45,290 nucleotides of DNA, taken from Streptomyces cirratus. GTDB lineage: Bacteria > Actinomycetota > Actinomycetes > Streptomycetales > Streptomycetaceae. The stretch spans positions 1-45,290 of the forward strand of contig NZ_BMVP01000027.1 of the NCBI RefSeq assembly GCF_014650775.1, given 5' to 3'. The notes beneath the pieces were generated by a model that ran no database searches, was not told where the DNA came from, and saw only the letters and a program-made list of their open reading frames with translations. Shown one piece after another: positions 25,150-34,207 of the stretch; position 1 is the first letter of the stretch; each line of letters starts with the position of its first letter. The position numbers and the translations under genes are program-made.

Positions 25150-25893
25150 CTATCGGGACCAGACCGTGCCTCGGGCCTCGTACTCCAGCATGGCTTCCAC
25201 GCTCGTCGCCGTGTCCGGCCCGAGTTCGCGGCATACGAGCCAGAGGGCGAGCTCCAGGCCGGAGGTGATGCCTCCGGCGGTGACGAGGTCACCGTCGTCC
25301 ACGACCCGCGCGTTCTTCAGTACCCCGCCCTGCTGTTCGAGGTCGGGGCGTGCCTTGTGGTGGGTGGTGCAGGGCCGTCCCCGGGTCAGCCCGGCGGCGG
25401 ACAGCAGCATCACGCCCGTGCACAGGGCGCTGATGGTGAGGCCGGTGCGGGGTGCCGCGGCCAGCGCCCGTGGCAGGGTGCCGCGTCGGATCTCGGCCCA
25501 CACGCCCGGGTCCTCACGGCGCGCGTATCCGCCGCCCGGTACGACGATCACATCGGCCTCGTCCGGGGCCCACTGGTGCGCGACTTCGATCCGCGAGCCG
25601 TACGAGGCGCGGACGAAGCCGGGGCGCGACGTGGTCACGTAGCGGACTTCCACCGGCCGCCCGGTGAAGAACCGTGCGGCTGAGAAGACCTCGTACGGGG
25701 CGGCGAAGTCGAGTTCCTCGACTCCGTCGAACATGACGATGTGGACGCGCAGGGGGCGGTTGGCGGGGGCGGAGGGCCGCCCGGCCGCGGTGACGGTCGT
25801 CGCTGCTGCGGCCGGTGCGGTTCCGGCGAGGCCGGCGACCGCGCCGGTGGCGCCGATCGCGGTCGAGGCGCGGAGTAAGTCCCTTCGGTTCAT
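25150..25893 (-). CDS. Tat-exported DJ-1/PfpI family (glutamine-amidotransferase-like) protein
   Basis: A 247-residue protein. The first ~35 residues are a twin-arginine signal (MNRRDLLRASTAIGATGAV, AAAA). The domain follows: HIVMFDGVEELDFAAPYEVF, DVIVVPGGG, and the nucleophile elbow ALCTGVMLLSAAG with the conserved Cys, then the late TAGGITSGLELAL. This is the DJ-1/PfpI subgroup with AraC-amidase-like and isonitrile-hydratase members; the substrate is unknown. Export through Tat is unusual for the group. The start at 25893 follows CAGGAGC. It is the last gene of the CoA transferase-ligase operon (50-base gap), so a lyase or hydratase step in that pathway is possible. Confidence 0.85.
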   Translation of the reverse strand: MNRRDLLRASTAIGATGAVAGLAGTAPAAAATTVTAAGRPSAPANRPLRVHIVMFDGVEELDFAAPYEVFSAARFFTGRPVEVRYVTTSRPGFVRASYGSRIEVAHQWAPDEADVIVVPGGGYARREDPGVWAEIRRGTLPRALAAAPRTGLTISALCTGVMLLSAAGLTRGRPCTTHHKARPDLEQQGGVLKNARVVDDGDLVTAGGITSGLELALWLVCRELGPDTATSVEAMLEYEARGTVWSR

Positions 25894-25943
25894 CACGTGC
25901 TCCTGCTCAGGGTCGGGCCAGTGGTCGGAGCGGGCTTGACCAG

Positions 25944-27629
25944 TCAGCTGGCCTGTGCGAGCGGCGGTCCGGGGTCGGCTGCCGGGGTGGCCGGCAGATC
26001 CGCGGTCAGTCGTTCGCGGAGGGCGGCGCGGTCGGGCTTGCCGGCCGGGGTCAGGGGCAGGGCGTCGACGACGAGGAGGCGCTCGGGGTGCTTCTGCCGC
26101 TCCAGGCCGCGATCGGTCAGGTGGGCGCGGAGTTCTTCGAGGGTCGGGGTCTGTCCGGAGCGCGGGACCACGCAGGCCGCCAGTCGTTCGCCCATGAGCG
26201 GGTCGGGGACACCGACGCAGACGACGTCGCATACCTGGGGGTGGGAGCTGAGTTGGCGCTCGACCTCGGCGGGGCTGATGTTGGCGCCGCCGCGGATGAC
26301 GATGTCCTTGAGGCGGCCGACGACGTGCAGGACGCCGTCGGGGTCCAGGTAGCCGAGGTCGCCGGTGCGGACCCAGCCGTCCGGCGTGCGGTAGCGGGCG
26401 TCGAGGTCGGGGGCGGCGACGTAGCACAGCGGGGTCATCGGGCCGCGCGAGATGATCTCCCCCACGGCCCCGCCGGGCAGCGCCGCGTGGGTGTCGGGGT
26501 CGGCGATGCGGATCTCCGCGACCCGCGGGTCGGGGTGGCCGGCGACGACTCCTGTGCCGTCCGTGGGCGGGACGGTGTGGGCGAGCCCGGTGTGGCAGTT
26601 GACGCCGTCGGCGGAGCCGTAGAGGTTGACGACCGGGCAGCCGAACGCCTTGGCCGCGGCCTCCGCCGTGGTCTCGTCGAGCGGTGCCCCGCCCATGACG
26701 AGGGCGGTGGGCACCGGCAGCCGTTCGCCCGTGGCGTCGAGGCGTTCGAGCATCATGCGGATCATGGTCGGCACGCCCAGGACGTGGGTGGGCTCGTGCT
26801 CGCGCACGGCCGCGAGGGCTGCGTCCGGGGTGAAGTGGTCGAGCAGGACCAGGGTGCCGCCGTGCCGCGCGAGGGTGACAGCGGTCCCGTTGGACCCGAA
26901 GGCCGATGCCAGCGGGACCAGGAACAGGCAGCGGGGCGGCGTGCCGTCCGGGATGAGGGAGGCGAGGAAGTTGCCGCGGCCGCCCGCGAGCGCGTTGTGC
27001 GAGTAGGCGATCATCTTCGGCTCGGCCTCGGAGCCGGAGGACACCAGGATGCGGGCCGCGCTGTCCGGGTCGGGGCGGGCCGGTACGAACGCCTGCGGGT
27101 CGGAGCGCATGAGCTCGGACCAGGCCGCGGTTCCCTCCGGTGCGGCCCCGGGGCCCACGGCGACGACATGGCGCAGGGCCGGCATGGACCGCGAGAGCGC
27201 GAGCAGGTCGGCGGCGTGGTGGAAGTCCCGGTGTTCGACCGCGGCGATGACGGCGACGCCCTCGGCCCGGCGCAGCAGGCATTCGGCTTCCAGGACGCCG
27301 CGGCCGACGGGGAAGGGAAGGGCGACGGCGCCGAGCGCGGCCAGGGCCAGGTCGGCGATAACAGCGTTACGGTTGTTGGGCAGTTGGACGCCGACCACGT
27401 CGCCCGGGCGTATGCCCAGGCCTCTGAGGCCGACGGCCAGACATCGGACCTTGCGGTCCAAGGCGGTGTAGCAGAGCTTGCCCTTGGCGTCGAGGACGGC
27501 CGTCTGGTGCAGGTTCGCGATCTGGCGGGCCCGGAAGAGGCTGTAGAGGTCGAGGTCTGGGCAGGTGCCGTCGACCACCCACGAGCGGCGCAGTTCGGCG
27601 GGCAGCAGGTCGTGCAGTTCGACGGTCAT
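25944..27629 (-). CDS. AMP-forming acyl-CoA synthetase / ligase
   Basis: A 561-residue ANL-superfamily adenylating enzyme. Its phosphate loop is degenerate (VSSGSEAEPK instead of TSGTTGxPK) but keeps the Gly and Lys. The other landmarks are NLYGSADG, the Asp of GWVRTGDLGYLDPDG, the hinge region GRLKDIVIRGGANI and the catalytic Lys in LTPAGKPDR. It probably activates a carboxylic acid as acyl-AMP and loads it to CoA. The start at 27629 overlaps the stop of the CoA transferase (ATGA), so the two are coupled. Neighbouring acyl-CoA dehydrogenase and CoA transferase genes point to catabolism or tailoring of an acyl-CoA. Confidence 0.87.
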   Translation of the reverse strand: MTVELHDLLPAELRRSWVVDGTCPDLDLYSLFRARQIANLHQTAVLDAKGKLCYTALDRKVRCLAVGLRGLGIRPGDVVGVQLPNNRNAVIADLALAALGAVALPFPVGRGVLEAECLLRRAEGVAVIAAVEHRDFHHAADLLALSRSMPALRHVVAVGPGAAPEGTAAWSELMRSDPQAFVPARPDPDSAARILVSSGSEAEPKMIAYSHNALAGGRGNFLASLIPDGTPPRCLFLVPLASAFGSNGTAVTLARHGGTLVLLDHFTPDAALAAVREHEPTHVLGVPTMIRMMLERLDATGERLPVPTALVMGGAPLDETTAEAAAKAFGCPVVNLYGSADGVNCHTGLAHTVPPTDGTGVVAGHPDPRVAEIRIADPDTHAALPGGAVGEIISRGPMTPLCYVAAPDLDARYRTPDGWVRTGDLGYLDPDGVLHVVGRLKDIVIRGGANISPAEVERQLSSHPQVCDVVCVGVPDPLMGERLAACVVPRSGQTPTLEELRAHLTDRGLERQKHPERLLVVDALPLTPAGKPDRAALRERLTADLPATPAADPGPPLAQAS

Positions 27630-29422
27630 GCGAAGCTCCAGGGGTCGCAAACGGCGGGGGCACCGTGCGCGTCGCGGCTGATCGAGCCGGCGAAGCGCGG
27701 GTCGTGGTGCAGGTCGGACAGGTCGGTGGTGACCGCGGTGGCGGTCAGGCCGAGCGAGCCCAGCCGGGCCAGGGCGTCAGAAGTGCTCAGATCGCGCAGG
27801 TCGTGGGCGGTGGCGGCCGGGGCAGTGTCGTCGCAGGGGGCGATCCATCCGTCCGCCGTGGGCAGGGGGTGGCGGAAGCCGGCCGGGAGGCGCGGGTTCT
27901 CACCGCGGGCCACGCGTGCCAGGGCGGGAGCGGTGAGGGTGTCGGCCGCGCCGAGAAGTGAGGAGTCCACGCGGACACCGCGACCGGTGCGCTCCCTCAG
28001 CAGCAGCCCGGCGAGGACCGCTTCGGCGCCGTGCAGGCCGCCGAGGACGTCGAGCAGGGTCATGAGGGACGGGGCCGGGATCTCGCCCTCAGGGCGAACG
28101 GCCTCGCCGACCCCCGTCCTGGCCTGGACCATGAAGTCGGTGCCCATGGGGGCGTCGGCGATCCGGTCGGCCCAGCCGCCGGTGTACGCGTACACCAGCG
28201 CGGGATTGATCCGTGCCAGGTCGTCGGAGTCGAGGCCGAGCTCGGCGGCCTTGCCCGGCGCCCAGTTGTGGAGGAAGACGTCCGCTTCTCCGGCCATCCC
28301 CCGCAGGGCGCGGCGGTCGGCCTCGGACTTGATGTCGATCTCCACTGCCTTCTTGCCCCGGTTGAGGGCGAGCCAGCGCGCCGAGATCCCGGAACACGCC
28401 GGGGGCATGCCGCGCAGCGGGTCGCCGCCCGGCGGCTCGATCCTGATGACCTCGGCGCCCAGCAGGCCCAGCAGATGCGCGGCGAGCGGAGCCTGGATAC
28501 GGCGGCCCGCCTCCAGCACCGTCAGACCGGCCAGTGGCAGCACCGCATCAGGAGACATTTGGCCGGCCGAGGCGGCCCGGAACGACGTGGAGAGGCCCTC
28601 GGTCCCCAGCGGCCGGAGGGACCAGGGCGGGGCGCCATCGGCTTCGGCGAACCGCTCGGCGAGGGTGTGCAGGACGCACACCTCGGCTCCCGAAAGGGCC
28701 GCGGCCTGCCGGATGCGGGCCAGGGGGTGCGTCCGGGTCACGGTGTGGAGGGCCTGGGGGAAGGGGGCGCAGGCGGTGGCGTAGCGGAACTGGAAGGGGC
28801 GCCAGCCGGCCCGCATCGCTTCTGCGGGGGCGTCCAGGGCCCGCCAGAACGCGGCCCACGCCCCTGGGTCGAGCGTCTCCAGCTCGAAGAGCACTCCCTC
28901 GGAGGAGGTGAAGGGCGGTCCGCCGGGCGCGAGTTCCGCGGCTTCGCCCTCGTCCGCTCCGGCAGCGGCCAGGTACTGCGACACCGCGAGCAGCCCGGCG
29001 CGGTCCGCGCTGGTGGTGACGTGGGTGGCGGCCATGCCGCGGGCCTGGCCGACCAGTCCGGCGAGCAGCCCCTGAACGGCCAGGACGCCGGTGGCCGTCG
29101 CCGCGTAGTCGGCGGCGAGTCCGCGCGGGCTGCCGTCGCGCCGGCCGTGGACGGCCATGACGCCGGTGGCAGCCTGGACCGTGGCCTCATCGACGACACT
29201 GCTGCCGGGACGGCCCCAGGTGACGGTCGCGTGCGCGGTGTCGTACCCACCGCCAGTGAGCGTGATGGCACCGGACGCGTTCTGCTGCCCGGTGGCTTCT
29301 CCCTGTGCGCCGAGCAGCCGCAGGTGCTGTGCGACGACGCTCGTGATCTGCGGGGGGCCCGAGATGCTGAGGCTCAGTGTGTCGAGTGGCCGGACCGTCT
29401 GCGAGATTGCCGGTGACGCCAT
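27626..29422 (-). CDS. Class III CoA-transferase (CaiB/BaiF), two-domain
   Basis: A 598-residue protein that looks like two CaiB/BaiF units in tandem. The C-terminal half is canonical: LPLAGLTVLEAGRRIQAPLA, LLGLLGAEVIRIEPPGGDP, LNRGKKAVEIDI, then LLDVLGGLHGAEAVLAGLLL holding the likely catalytic Asp. The N-terminal half (residues 1-290) has a weaker relative (DYAATATGVLAVQGLLAGL) without a clear active site. Single-unit enzymes are about 400 residues, so this is a long fused form seen in some actinobacteria. It transfers CoA between acids. It is the first gene of a three-gene operon and divergent from an acyl-CoA dehydrogenase. Confidence 0.85.
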   Translation of the reverse strand: MASPAISQTVRPLDTLSLSISGPPQITSVVAQHLRLLGAQGEATGQQNASGAITLTGGGYDTAHATVTWGRPGSSVVDEATVQAATGVMAVHGRRDGSPRGLAADYAATATGVLAVQGLLAGLVGQARGMAATHVTTSADRAGLLAVSQYLAAAGADEGEAAELAPGGPPFTSSEGVLFELETLDPGAWAAFWRALDAPAEAMRAGWRPFQFRYATACAPFPQALHTVTRTHPLARIRQAAALSGAEVCVLHTLAERFAEADGAPPWSLRPLGTEGLSTSFRAASAGQMSPDAVLPLAGLTVLEAGRRIQAPLAAHLLGLLGAEVIRIEPPGGDPLRGMPPACSGISARWLALNRGKKAVEIDIKSEADRRALRGMAGEADVFLHNWAPGKAAELGLDSDDLARINPALVYAYTGGWADRIADAPMGTDFMVQARTGVGEAVRPEGEIPAPSLMTLLDVLGGLHGAEAVLAGLLLRERTGRGVRVDSSLLGAADTLTAPALARVARGENPRLPAGFRHPLPTADGWIAPCDDTAPAATAHDLRDLSTSDALARLGSLGLTATAVTTDLSDLHHDPRFAGSISRDAHGAPAVCDPWSFA

Positions 29423-29574
29423 GCCTCTCCTCTCCCGGCGCGGCGGTGGCCGTCGCCCAGGTCGTGCGGAAAACGCGGAACGCGGGAACTCGGGAGCCTC
29501 CGCGCCCGACCAGTTCCACGGACAGACAGTCGGACAGACGTTCCCGTGAGTTCCCGGGAATCAGGAGGAACACG
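29423..29574. promoter_or_regulatory. Divergent promoter region with TTCCCGGGAA palindrome
   Basis: The 152 bases separate the CoA-transferase and acyl-CoA dehydrogenase genes, which are transcribed apart. They contain the perfect palindrome TTCCCGGGAA (29551-29560) and a second inverted pair, CGGGAACTC (29483) with GAGTTCCCG (29548). These are candidate operators for a regulator not encoded in the window. A ribosome site AGGAGG (29563) follows. Confidence 0.45.
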
Positions 29575-30783
29575 GTGGCCGGTTCACGCACGACAGATGA
29601 CGCGGCTCCCCAACCCAGCGGCGAGCTGACGGAGTTGAGGGAGCGAGTCGGGCGTTTCATCCGTACCCGGGTGATCCCGCAGGAGCCGGTCCTCGACGCC
29701 GGCGGGCCGGCCGCCGTAGCAGCTCTGCAGGAACTACACGCCCATGCCCGCGCGGACGGGCTGTGGGCGCTGCCCCTGCCCGCCGAACTCGGTGGCGGCG
29801 GGCTGCCCTTCTCCGCGTACGCGCAGCTCGCTGAGGCCGAAGGTGCCAGCGACCATGGACCGGCCGCCCTGGGTTCCGCTCCGCTGCTCGACGTCACCAT
29901 GCTCGCGCGGCATGCCGGAAGCCGGATCCGGGAGAGGTACCTGGAGCCCTTGGTCGCCGGCGAGATCCGTACCTGCTACGCGATGACCGAACCCGACGTG
30001 CCCGGCACCGATCCCTTCCTCACCGGCACCCGGGCCGAGCGCGAGGTGGACGGCACCTGGCGGATCACCGGACGTAAGTGGTTCACCTCCGGGGCCGCGA
30101 CCGCGGACCTGGTGACCGTGCTGGCTCGGACCAGCGGTGCGCCGGGCGACCGCGGAGGGCTCTCGCTACTCCTCGTCCCCACCGACTCCCCCGGCTTCCG
30201 GATCGTCCGAGAGCTGCCCGTCCTCGGGGCGGCGGGGCAGTACGAGATCGAACTCGACGGCGTCGGCGTGTCCGGCGACCACCTGATCGGTGCCGAGGGC
30301 GGGGCGCTCGCCATCGCCGGGGAACGGCTCGCGCTGGGCCGGACGCTGCGCTGCCTGCGCTGGCTCGGCCAGGCCCAACGTGCCTTCGACCTCATGTGCG
30401 AGCGGGCCGCCACGCGCAACGGCTCCCGCGGGCCGCTCGCGGGCCACCAGCTCGTGCAGCAGCACGTGTTCGATGCCCTGCTCGCCCTGCGCACCACACG
30501 GCCCCTGGTCCACGAGGCGGTGGCGCTCATCGCCGCCGGACAGGACGCCCGTACCGAGGTCGGGCTCGCCAAAGTGGCCGCCGCCCGGATGCTGCAACAG
30601 GTCACCGACTCCGCCATCCAGGTCCACGGCGCCGCCGGGCTCGGCCCGGACACCGCCCTGCCCGCGCTGTTCCGCGGCGGACGGGCCGCCCGCATCCTCG
30701 ACGGCCCGGACGAGCTCCACATCACGGCCGTTGCCCGGCGGATCCTGCGCGGCTACGGCCCGTCGGTGGTCACACCCGGGTGA
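29575..30783 (+). CDS. Acyl-CoA dehydrogenase family protein
   Basis: A 402-residue flavoprotein. Landmarks are the N-terminal helical domain (LWALPLPAELGGGGLPF), the FAD/substrate strand CYAMTEPDVPGTDPFLTGT, WRITGRKWFTSGA, and the C-terminal helices with IQVHGAAGLGPDTALPALF. In the position of the usual IYEGT catalytic Glu it has ILDGPDELH, a variant of the longer-chain or branched group, so the base may sit elsewhere. The GTG start at 29575 follows AGGAGG. It introduces a double bond into an acyl-CoA; the likely partners are the divergent CoA ligase and transferase. The end overlaps the convergent hydrolase gene by 14 bases. Confidence 0.88.
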   Translation: MAGSRTTDDAAPQPSGELTELRERVGRFIRTRVIPQEPVLDAGGPAAVAALQELHAHARADGLWALPLPAELGGGGLPFSAYAQLAEAEGASDHGPAALGSAPLLDVTMLARHAGSRIRERYLEPLVAGEIRTCYAMTEPDVPGTDPFLTGTRAEREVDGTWRITGRKWFTSGAATADLVTVLARTSGAPGDRGGLSLLLVPTDSPGFRIVRELPVLGAAGQYEIELDGVGVSGDHLIGAEGGALAIAGERLALGRTLRCLRWLGQAQRAFDLMCERAATRNGSRGPLAGHQLVQQHVFDALLALRTTRPLVHEAVALIAAGQDARTEVGLAKVAAARMLQQVTDSAIQVHGAAGLGPDTALPALFRGGRAARILDGPDELHITAVARRILRGYGPSVVTPG

Positions 30784-31855
30784 TGTCGACGAGCCCGTCC
30801 AGCGAGGCGAGTCCCAGGGCCAGGAAGAAGTCGCCCCAGACGAGCTCGTGGCGTACGGCGAGGCCCTTGCCCGCGTCGTAGCAGCCGTCCAACAGCATCC
30901 CGGCCGGAAGCCCGTCGCCCTCGCGGGAGAGGTGGGCTTCCGCGAGCCGGCTCAGGATCGCGACGCCCCGGTACGAACACGCGTCCGTCCAGGCACCGGG
31001 GACCCTGGCGAGCTTCAGCAGGGCGACCGCGGTGATCGCCGCGGCCGAGGTGTCCAGAGGCCCGTCTGGGTCGGCGCCCTCGGCCGGTGGGATCAGCCGC
31101 CCGGTCACCACGTCGCCCTGAGCCATGAGCCGCTCGGCCGCCTCCACGAGGTTTGCCGAGCTGTGTGCAGTGACGTCCGGCCGCAGGAGGGCGTCGGCGA
31201 TCGCGAGGAGCAGCCACGCCCGGCCACGGCTCCATCCGGGCCTCGGTTCCTCGAGCGGACTCCACGTCCCGTCCGCTTCGTCGAACTGCCAGGCAGGTGG
31301 CCGCGGATCCCCGGTGCGGCCGAGGCAGAGGCCGAGGTGCCGGTCGAGGTGGGCGGCCGCGATGGCTGCCCCGGCCGGACCGGCACGAACCAGGAGGGGC
31401 ACCATCCCGGGCACGCCGTCCACGCGGGCCAGCATGCGGGGGCCGCCGAAGGCGCCGCCCCAAGGGACGATCCCTGCCTCGGGGTCGAAGTCCTGGAGGC
31501 AGGCGCGCGCCGCCCGGCCTGCCAGTGCGGTCGCTTCTTCGTCGCCTTCGGCGAGAGCGGTCCCGTACCAGAGGATCAGTCCACGGGTCGCGGTGTCAGC
31601 ACCCGTCCAGCCCTCCAGTCGGGCAGTGCATTCAGCGGCGGCGCGGCGGTCGGCATCGTGCCCCGAGTAGCGCGCCCGCAGCCACAGGAGCCCGGCCCAG
31701 AAGCCTCCGGCCCACGAACCGCGCCCGGTGGTCGTCCACGAGCCGTCCCGGGGATCGGCATACAGCGGAAAGCGAGCGCCCACCTGCGCACCGGTGGCCA
31801 CCACCCGTGCCATCACGGCCGCCAGCGCCCTGTCGGCCCAGTCCGTGGAGCTCAC
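30770..31855 (-). CDS. GH88-like unsaturated uronyl hydrolase
   Basis: A 361-residue (alpha/alpha)6-barrel protein of the glycosyl hydrolase 88/105 kind. Landmarks are SWAGGFWAGLLWLRARY (residues 50-66), WYGTAL, GWSRGRAWLLLAIADALL, LDTSAAAITAVALL and the C-terminal ELVWGDFFLALGLA. Known members cut unsaturated glucuronyl or galacturonyl groups released by lyases. There is no signal peptide, so it acts on imported oligosaccharides. The GTG start at 31855 overlaps the stop of the MFS gene (GTGA), so the two are coupled: the MFS protein may import the substrate. Confidence 0.78.
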   Translation of the reverse strand: MSSTDWADRALAAVMARVVATGAQVGARFPLYADPRDGSWTTTGRGSWAGGFWAGLLWLRARYSGHDADRRAAAECTARLEGWTGADTATRGLILWYGTALAEGDEEATALAGRAARACLQDFDPEAGIVPWGGAFGGPRMLARVDGVPGMVPLLVRAGPAGAAIAAAHLDRHLGLCLGRTGDPRPPAWQFDEADGTWSPLEEPRPGWSRGRAWLLLAIADALLRPDVTAHSSANLVEAAERLMAQGDVVTGRLIPPAEGADPDGPLDTSAAAITAVALLKLARVPGAWTDACSYRGVAILSRLAEAHLSREGDGLPAGMLLDGCYDAGKGLAVRHELVWGDFFLALGLASLDGLVDITRV

Positions 31856-33075
31856 GCGCTGTTCCCCTTCCGGTCCTGGCGGTCCTGACGCGCCCAGAGG
31901 AACGCGACGGCTCCACCCACGGCGAATTCCGCGGCCACCAGCAGCCAGCCCGCCCCGTACCGGCCGTGCTCCGCGAAGAGACCGAAAAGCGGTGGACCGA
32001 TCGCGAACCCGGCGAAGAACCCGGCCGCGACGAGCGAAGAGTCCCGACCGGCCCGCCCGGGCTTCGCGCGCTGCATGACCAGCACCATGGACACAGCGTT
32101 GCCGGAGACGGCGAACACCCCTACCGCCACAGCTCCGAGCCACACCAGCGGACCCGCCGATTGGGCGGCGGCCAGCAGGACCGCGGCCCCCAGCGCGCCC
32201 CACGCCAGCCACCCCGGCAGCCATTCGGCCCGCCCGGGAACGGCCGCCTTGGACCACCCCACCCGGCCGACGATCCCGGTCACGCCGAGGACCGCCACGA
32301 GGGCACCGGCCACGGTCGGGTCCATCCCCAGTCGCTGCACGCCGTACAGCGACAGATAGGTGTTTACCGAAGCGATTCCGGCACCGAGGAAGAGCGAGAA
32401 GACGACCAGCCAGGCCACCATCCCCCGCGGAACCCACGATGCCCGGGGCGGCGGCGCGGACGACGGAGCATCGGCCGGCAGCGACCGCACCGCCCACAGG
32501 GCCGCCAGCAGCGCGGCACCCGATGCCGTCCAGACCGCGACCCGCCAGCCCGCCCCTGCGGCGAGCGCCGCGAGCGGCAGACCGGCCACGAACGCGCCCC
32601 ACTGCACGCCCGACTGTTTCAGGCCCGTCACGGCGCCCCGCCGGGCGGGGGGAACCGCGGCCAGTACCGCCTTGTTGGTGGCGGGGTTCGCCAACGCCTG
32701 CGGCACTCCGCCCAGCGCGACCGCCCCCAGCAGGACGGCGATGCCCGGAGCGGCGGCGATCAGGGCCAGGGCGGCAGTCGAGACCAACAGGAGAAGAACC
32801 AGTGAGCGCCTTGAGCCGATACGGTCCACGATCCGGCCCCCCACCGGGGACAGAACGGCAGCCGTCCCGAATCCGATCGTCGTCGTCAGCCCGAGAACGG
32901 CAGGCGATATGCCCATGTCCGCCACGAGACGCGGGCCCAGCGCCCCCATCAGGAACAGCTGCAGCATCGAGAACGCCATGGCGCACGTGAGGAGCGCGGT
33001 CAGCCGTCGCCTTGCCCAACCGTCCAACTCCACCGACCCCGGAGCGACTTGCGCTGCCCCCACAGAAGTCCCCAT
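31852..33075 (-). CDS. MFS transporter
   Basis: A 407-residue permease with twelve predicted helices. The loop after helix 2 has GGRIVDRIGSRR, the family signature region, and a later PPARRGAVTGLKQSGVQWG segment is typical of sugar/acid porters. The start at 33075 is preceded closely by GGAGA; a later GTG (VELDGWARR) is an alternative. It is cotranscribed and coupled with the GH88-like hydrolase, so uptake of an oligosaccharide or uronic acid is likely but not proven. A hairpin lies just upstream at 33098. Confidence 0.82.
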   Translation of the reverse strand: MGTSVGAAQVAPGSVELDGWARRRLTALLTCAMAFSMLQLFLMGALGPRLVADMGISPAVLGLTTTIGFGTAAVLSPVGGRIVDRIGSRRSLVLLLLVSTAALALIAAAPGIAVLLGAVALGGVPQALANPATNKAVLAAVPPARRGAVTGLKQSGVQWGAFVAGLPLAALAAGAGWRVAVWTASGAALLAALWAVRSLPADAPSSAPPPRASWVPRGMVAWLVVFSLFLGAGIASVNTYLSLYGVQRLGMDPTVAGALVAVLGVTGIVGRVGWSKAAVPGRAEWLPGWLAWGALGAAVLLAAAQSAGPLVWLGAVAVGVFAVSGNAVSMVLVMQRAKPGRAGRDSSLVAAGFFAGFAIGPPLFGLFAEHGRYGAGWLLVAAEFAVGGAVAFLWARQDRQDRKGNSA

Positions 33076-33097
33076 TCTCCGGATGTTGCATAAGCGG

Positions 33098-33119
33098 CCC
33101 GACTGGGAAGGCAGTCGGG
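33098..33119. promoter_or_regulatory. Inverted repeat CCCGACTG-N6-CAGTCGGG
   Basis: A perfect 8-base inverted repeat with a 6-base spacer lies 22 bases upstream of the MFS start. It could be an operator or leader hairpin of the MFS-hydrolase operon. Confidence 0.45.
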
Positions 33120-33266
33120 TGGCACGGCCCTCCGGTTCCCGTTCCCTCCTGTGCCGTGCGCCACAACCGACCGGAGCCAGTCGTACCAAGGGCGAGGACG
33201 AGGACTTGTCGTGAAGTGCGCACCCCCCTGCCCTGCCCGGAAACCCGGTGCGAAGATGAACGCGCC

Positions 33267-34064
33267 ATGAAACCGGGCCACTGTTCCAGAGCCGCACGGG
33301 CTGCGATGTTCGCAGCCGTCTGCGTGCTGCTCGCGGCCACCGGCCACATCCTCATGTCGGGCATGGCCGTCCCCTGGTGGGCGCTGCCGCCCGCCTTCGC
33401 CGGGACGATCGCAGCGGCCTGGACCCTGGCGGACCGCGAGCGGGGACTTCTCGCCGTCACCAGCGCGACAGTGGCCGTCCAGGCGTTGCTTCACGCCGGT
33501 TTCACCCTGACCCAGTCGCTGATCCACCCGTCCCTGCCGGCCGGCAGCTCCTTCACCCGGCAATGGGCCGCGTACCTGACGTGCGGCGAAGGAACTGCGG
33601 ACCTGTCGGCCCACGAAGCCCTCAAAGTCGTCCATGACGCGGGACTCGGCACACTTCTGTCCCAGCCGCCACCGGGCCCCGCGATGACGGACACCCACGC
33701 CATGCACGGCATGCACGACATGCACGACATGGCGTCAACGGCGGCCGGCATCGGCATGCCCGCCACCGGCCACGACATGGCCGGCATGTCCCCGACGGGC
33801 ATGCTGGCCGCACACCTGCTCGCCGCCGTCCTGTGCGGCCTCTGGCTCGCCTACGCGGAACAGGCGGCGTTCCGCTTCCTGCGTGCCGTCGCGGGCTGGT
33901 TCTGGACCCCTCTGCGGGTCCTCTTCCGCCTCCTCGCGCCGACGACACCGCACCTTCCCCGCATCCACGTCCGCCGGTCCCGCCACCACCAGGCACTGCC
34001 GAAACTCCTCCTCGCCCACTCCCTCACCTCACGGGGTCCGCCGACGGGAACCGCTGTCCTGTGA
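33267..34064 (+). CDS. His/Met-rich membrane protein, metal-related
   Basis: A 265-residue membrane protein with the same plan as the gene at 22873: two or three N-terminal helices (MFAAVCVLLAATGHIL; ALPPAFAGTIAAAW), then a loop dense in Met and His (HAMHGMHDMHDMASTAAGIG and ATGHDMAGM), and another helix (AAHLLAAVLCGLWLAY). Such Met/His clusters bind copper or silver ions. The basic C-terminal tail is probably cytosolic. The next gene, 143 bases downstream, is an ECF sigma factor, which may control a metal-stress response. There is no named family that I am sure of. Confidence 0.72.
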   Translation: MKPGHCSRAARAAMFAAVCVLLAATGHILMSGMAVPWWALPPAFAGTIAAAWTLADRERGLLAVTSATVAVQALLHAGFTLTQSLIHPSLPAGSSFTRQWAAYLTCGEGTADLSAHEALKVVHDAGLGTLLSQPPPGPAMTDTHAMHGMHDMHDMASTAAGIGMPATGHDMAGMSPTGMLAAHLLAAVLCGLWLAYAEQAAFRFLRAVAGWFWTPLRVLFRLLAPTTPHLPRIHVRRSRHHQALPKLLLAHSLTSRGPPTGTAVL

Positions 34065-34207
34065 CAGCCGGCTCCCCGAGCGAACGCTGACGGCAACGCG
34101 CCGTCGCGCCTCGGGCATCGGCCATGCCCTCCCGCTGGCCGTACCCCCTTCACCGGCCCCGCCGTGCGCGGCGCCGGACTCCCTTCACCCATGAGGATTT
34201 CGTGGCG

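Noticed and set aside
25815..28784. A plus-strand open frame of nearly 1000 codons opposite the ligase and CoA transferase
   Set aside because: The opposite strand encodes enzymes with complete motif sets and good ribosome sites, while this frame is low-complexity without motifs.
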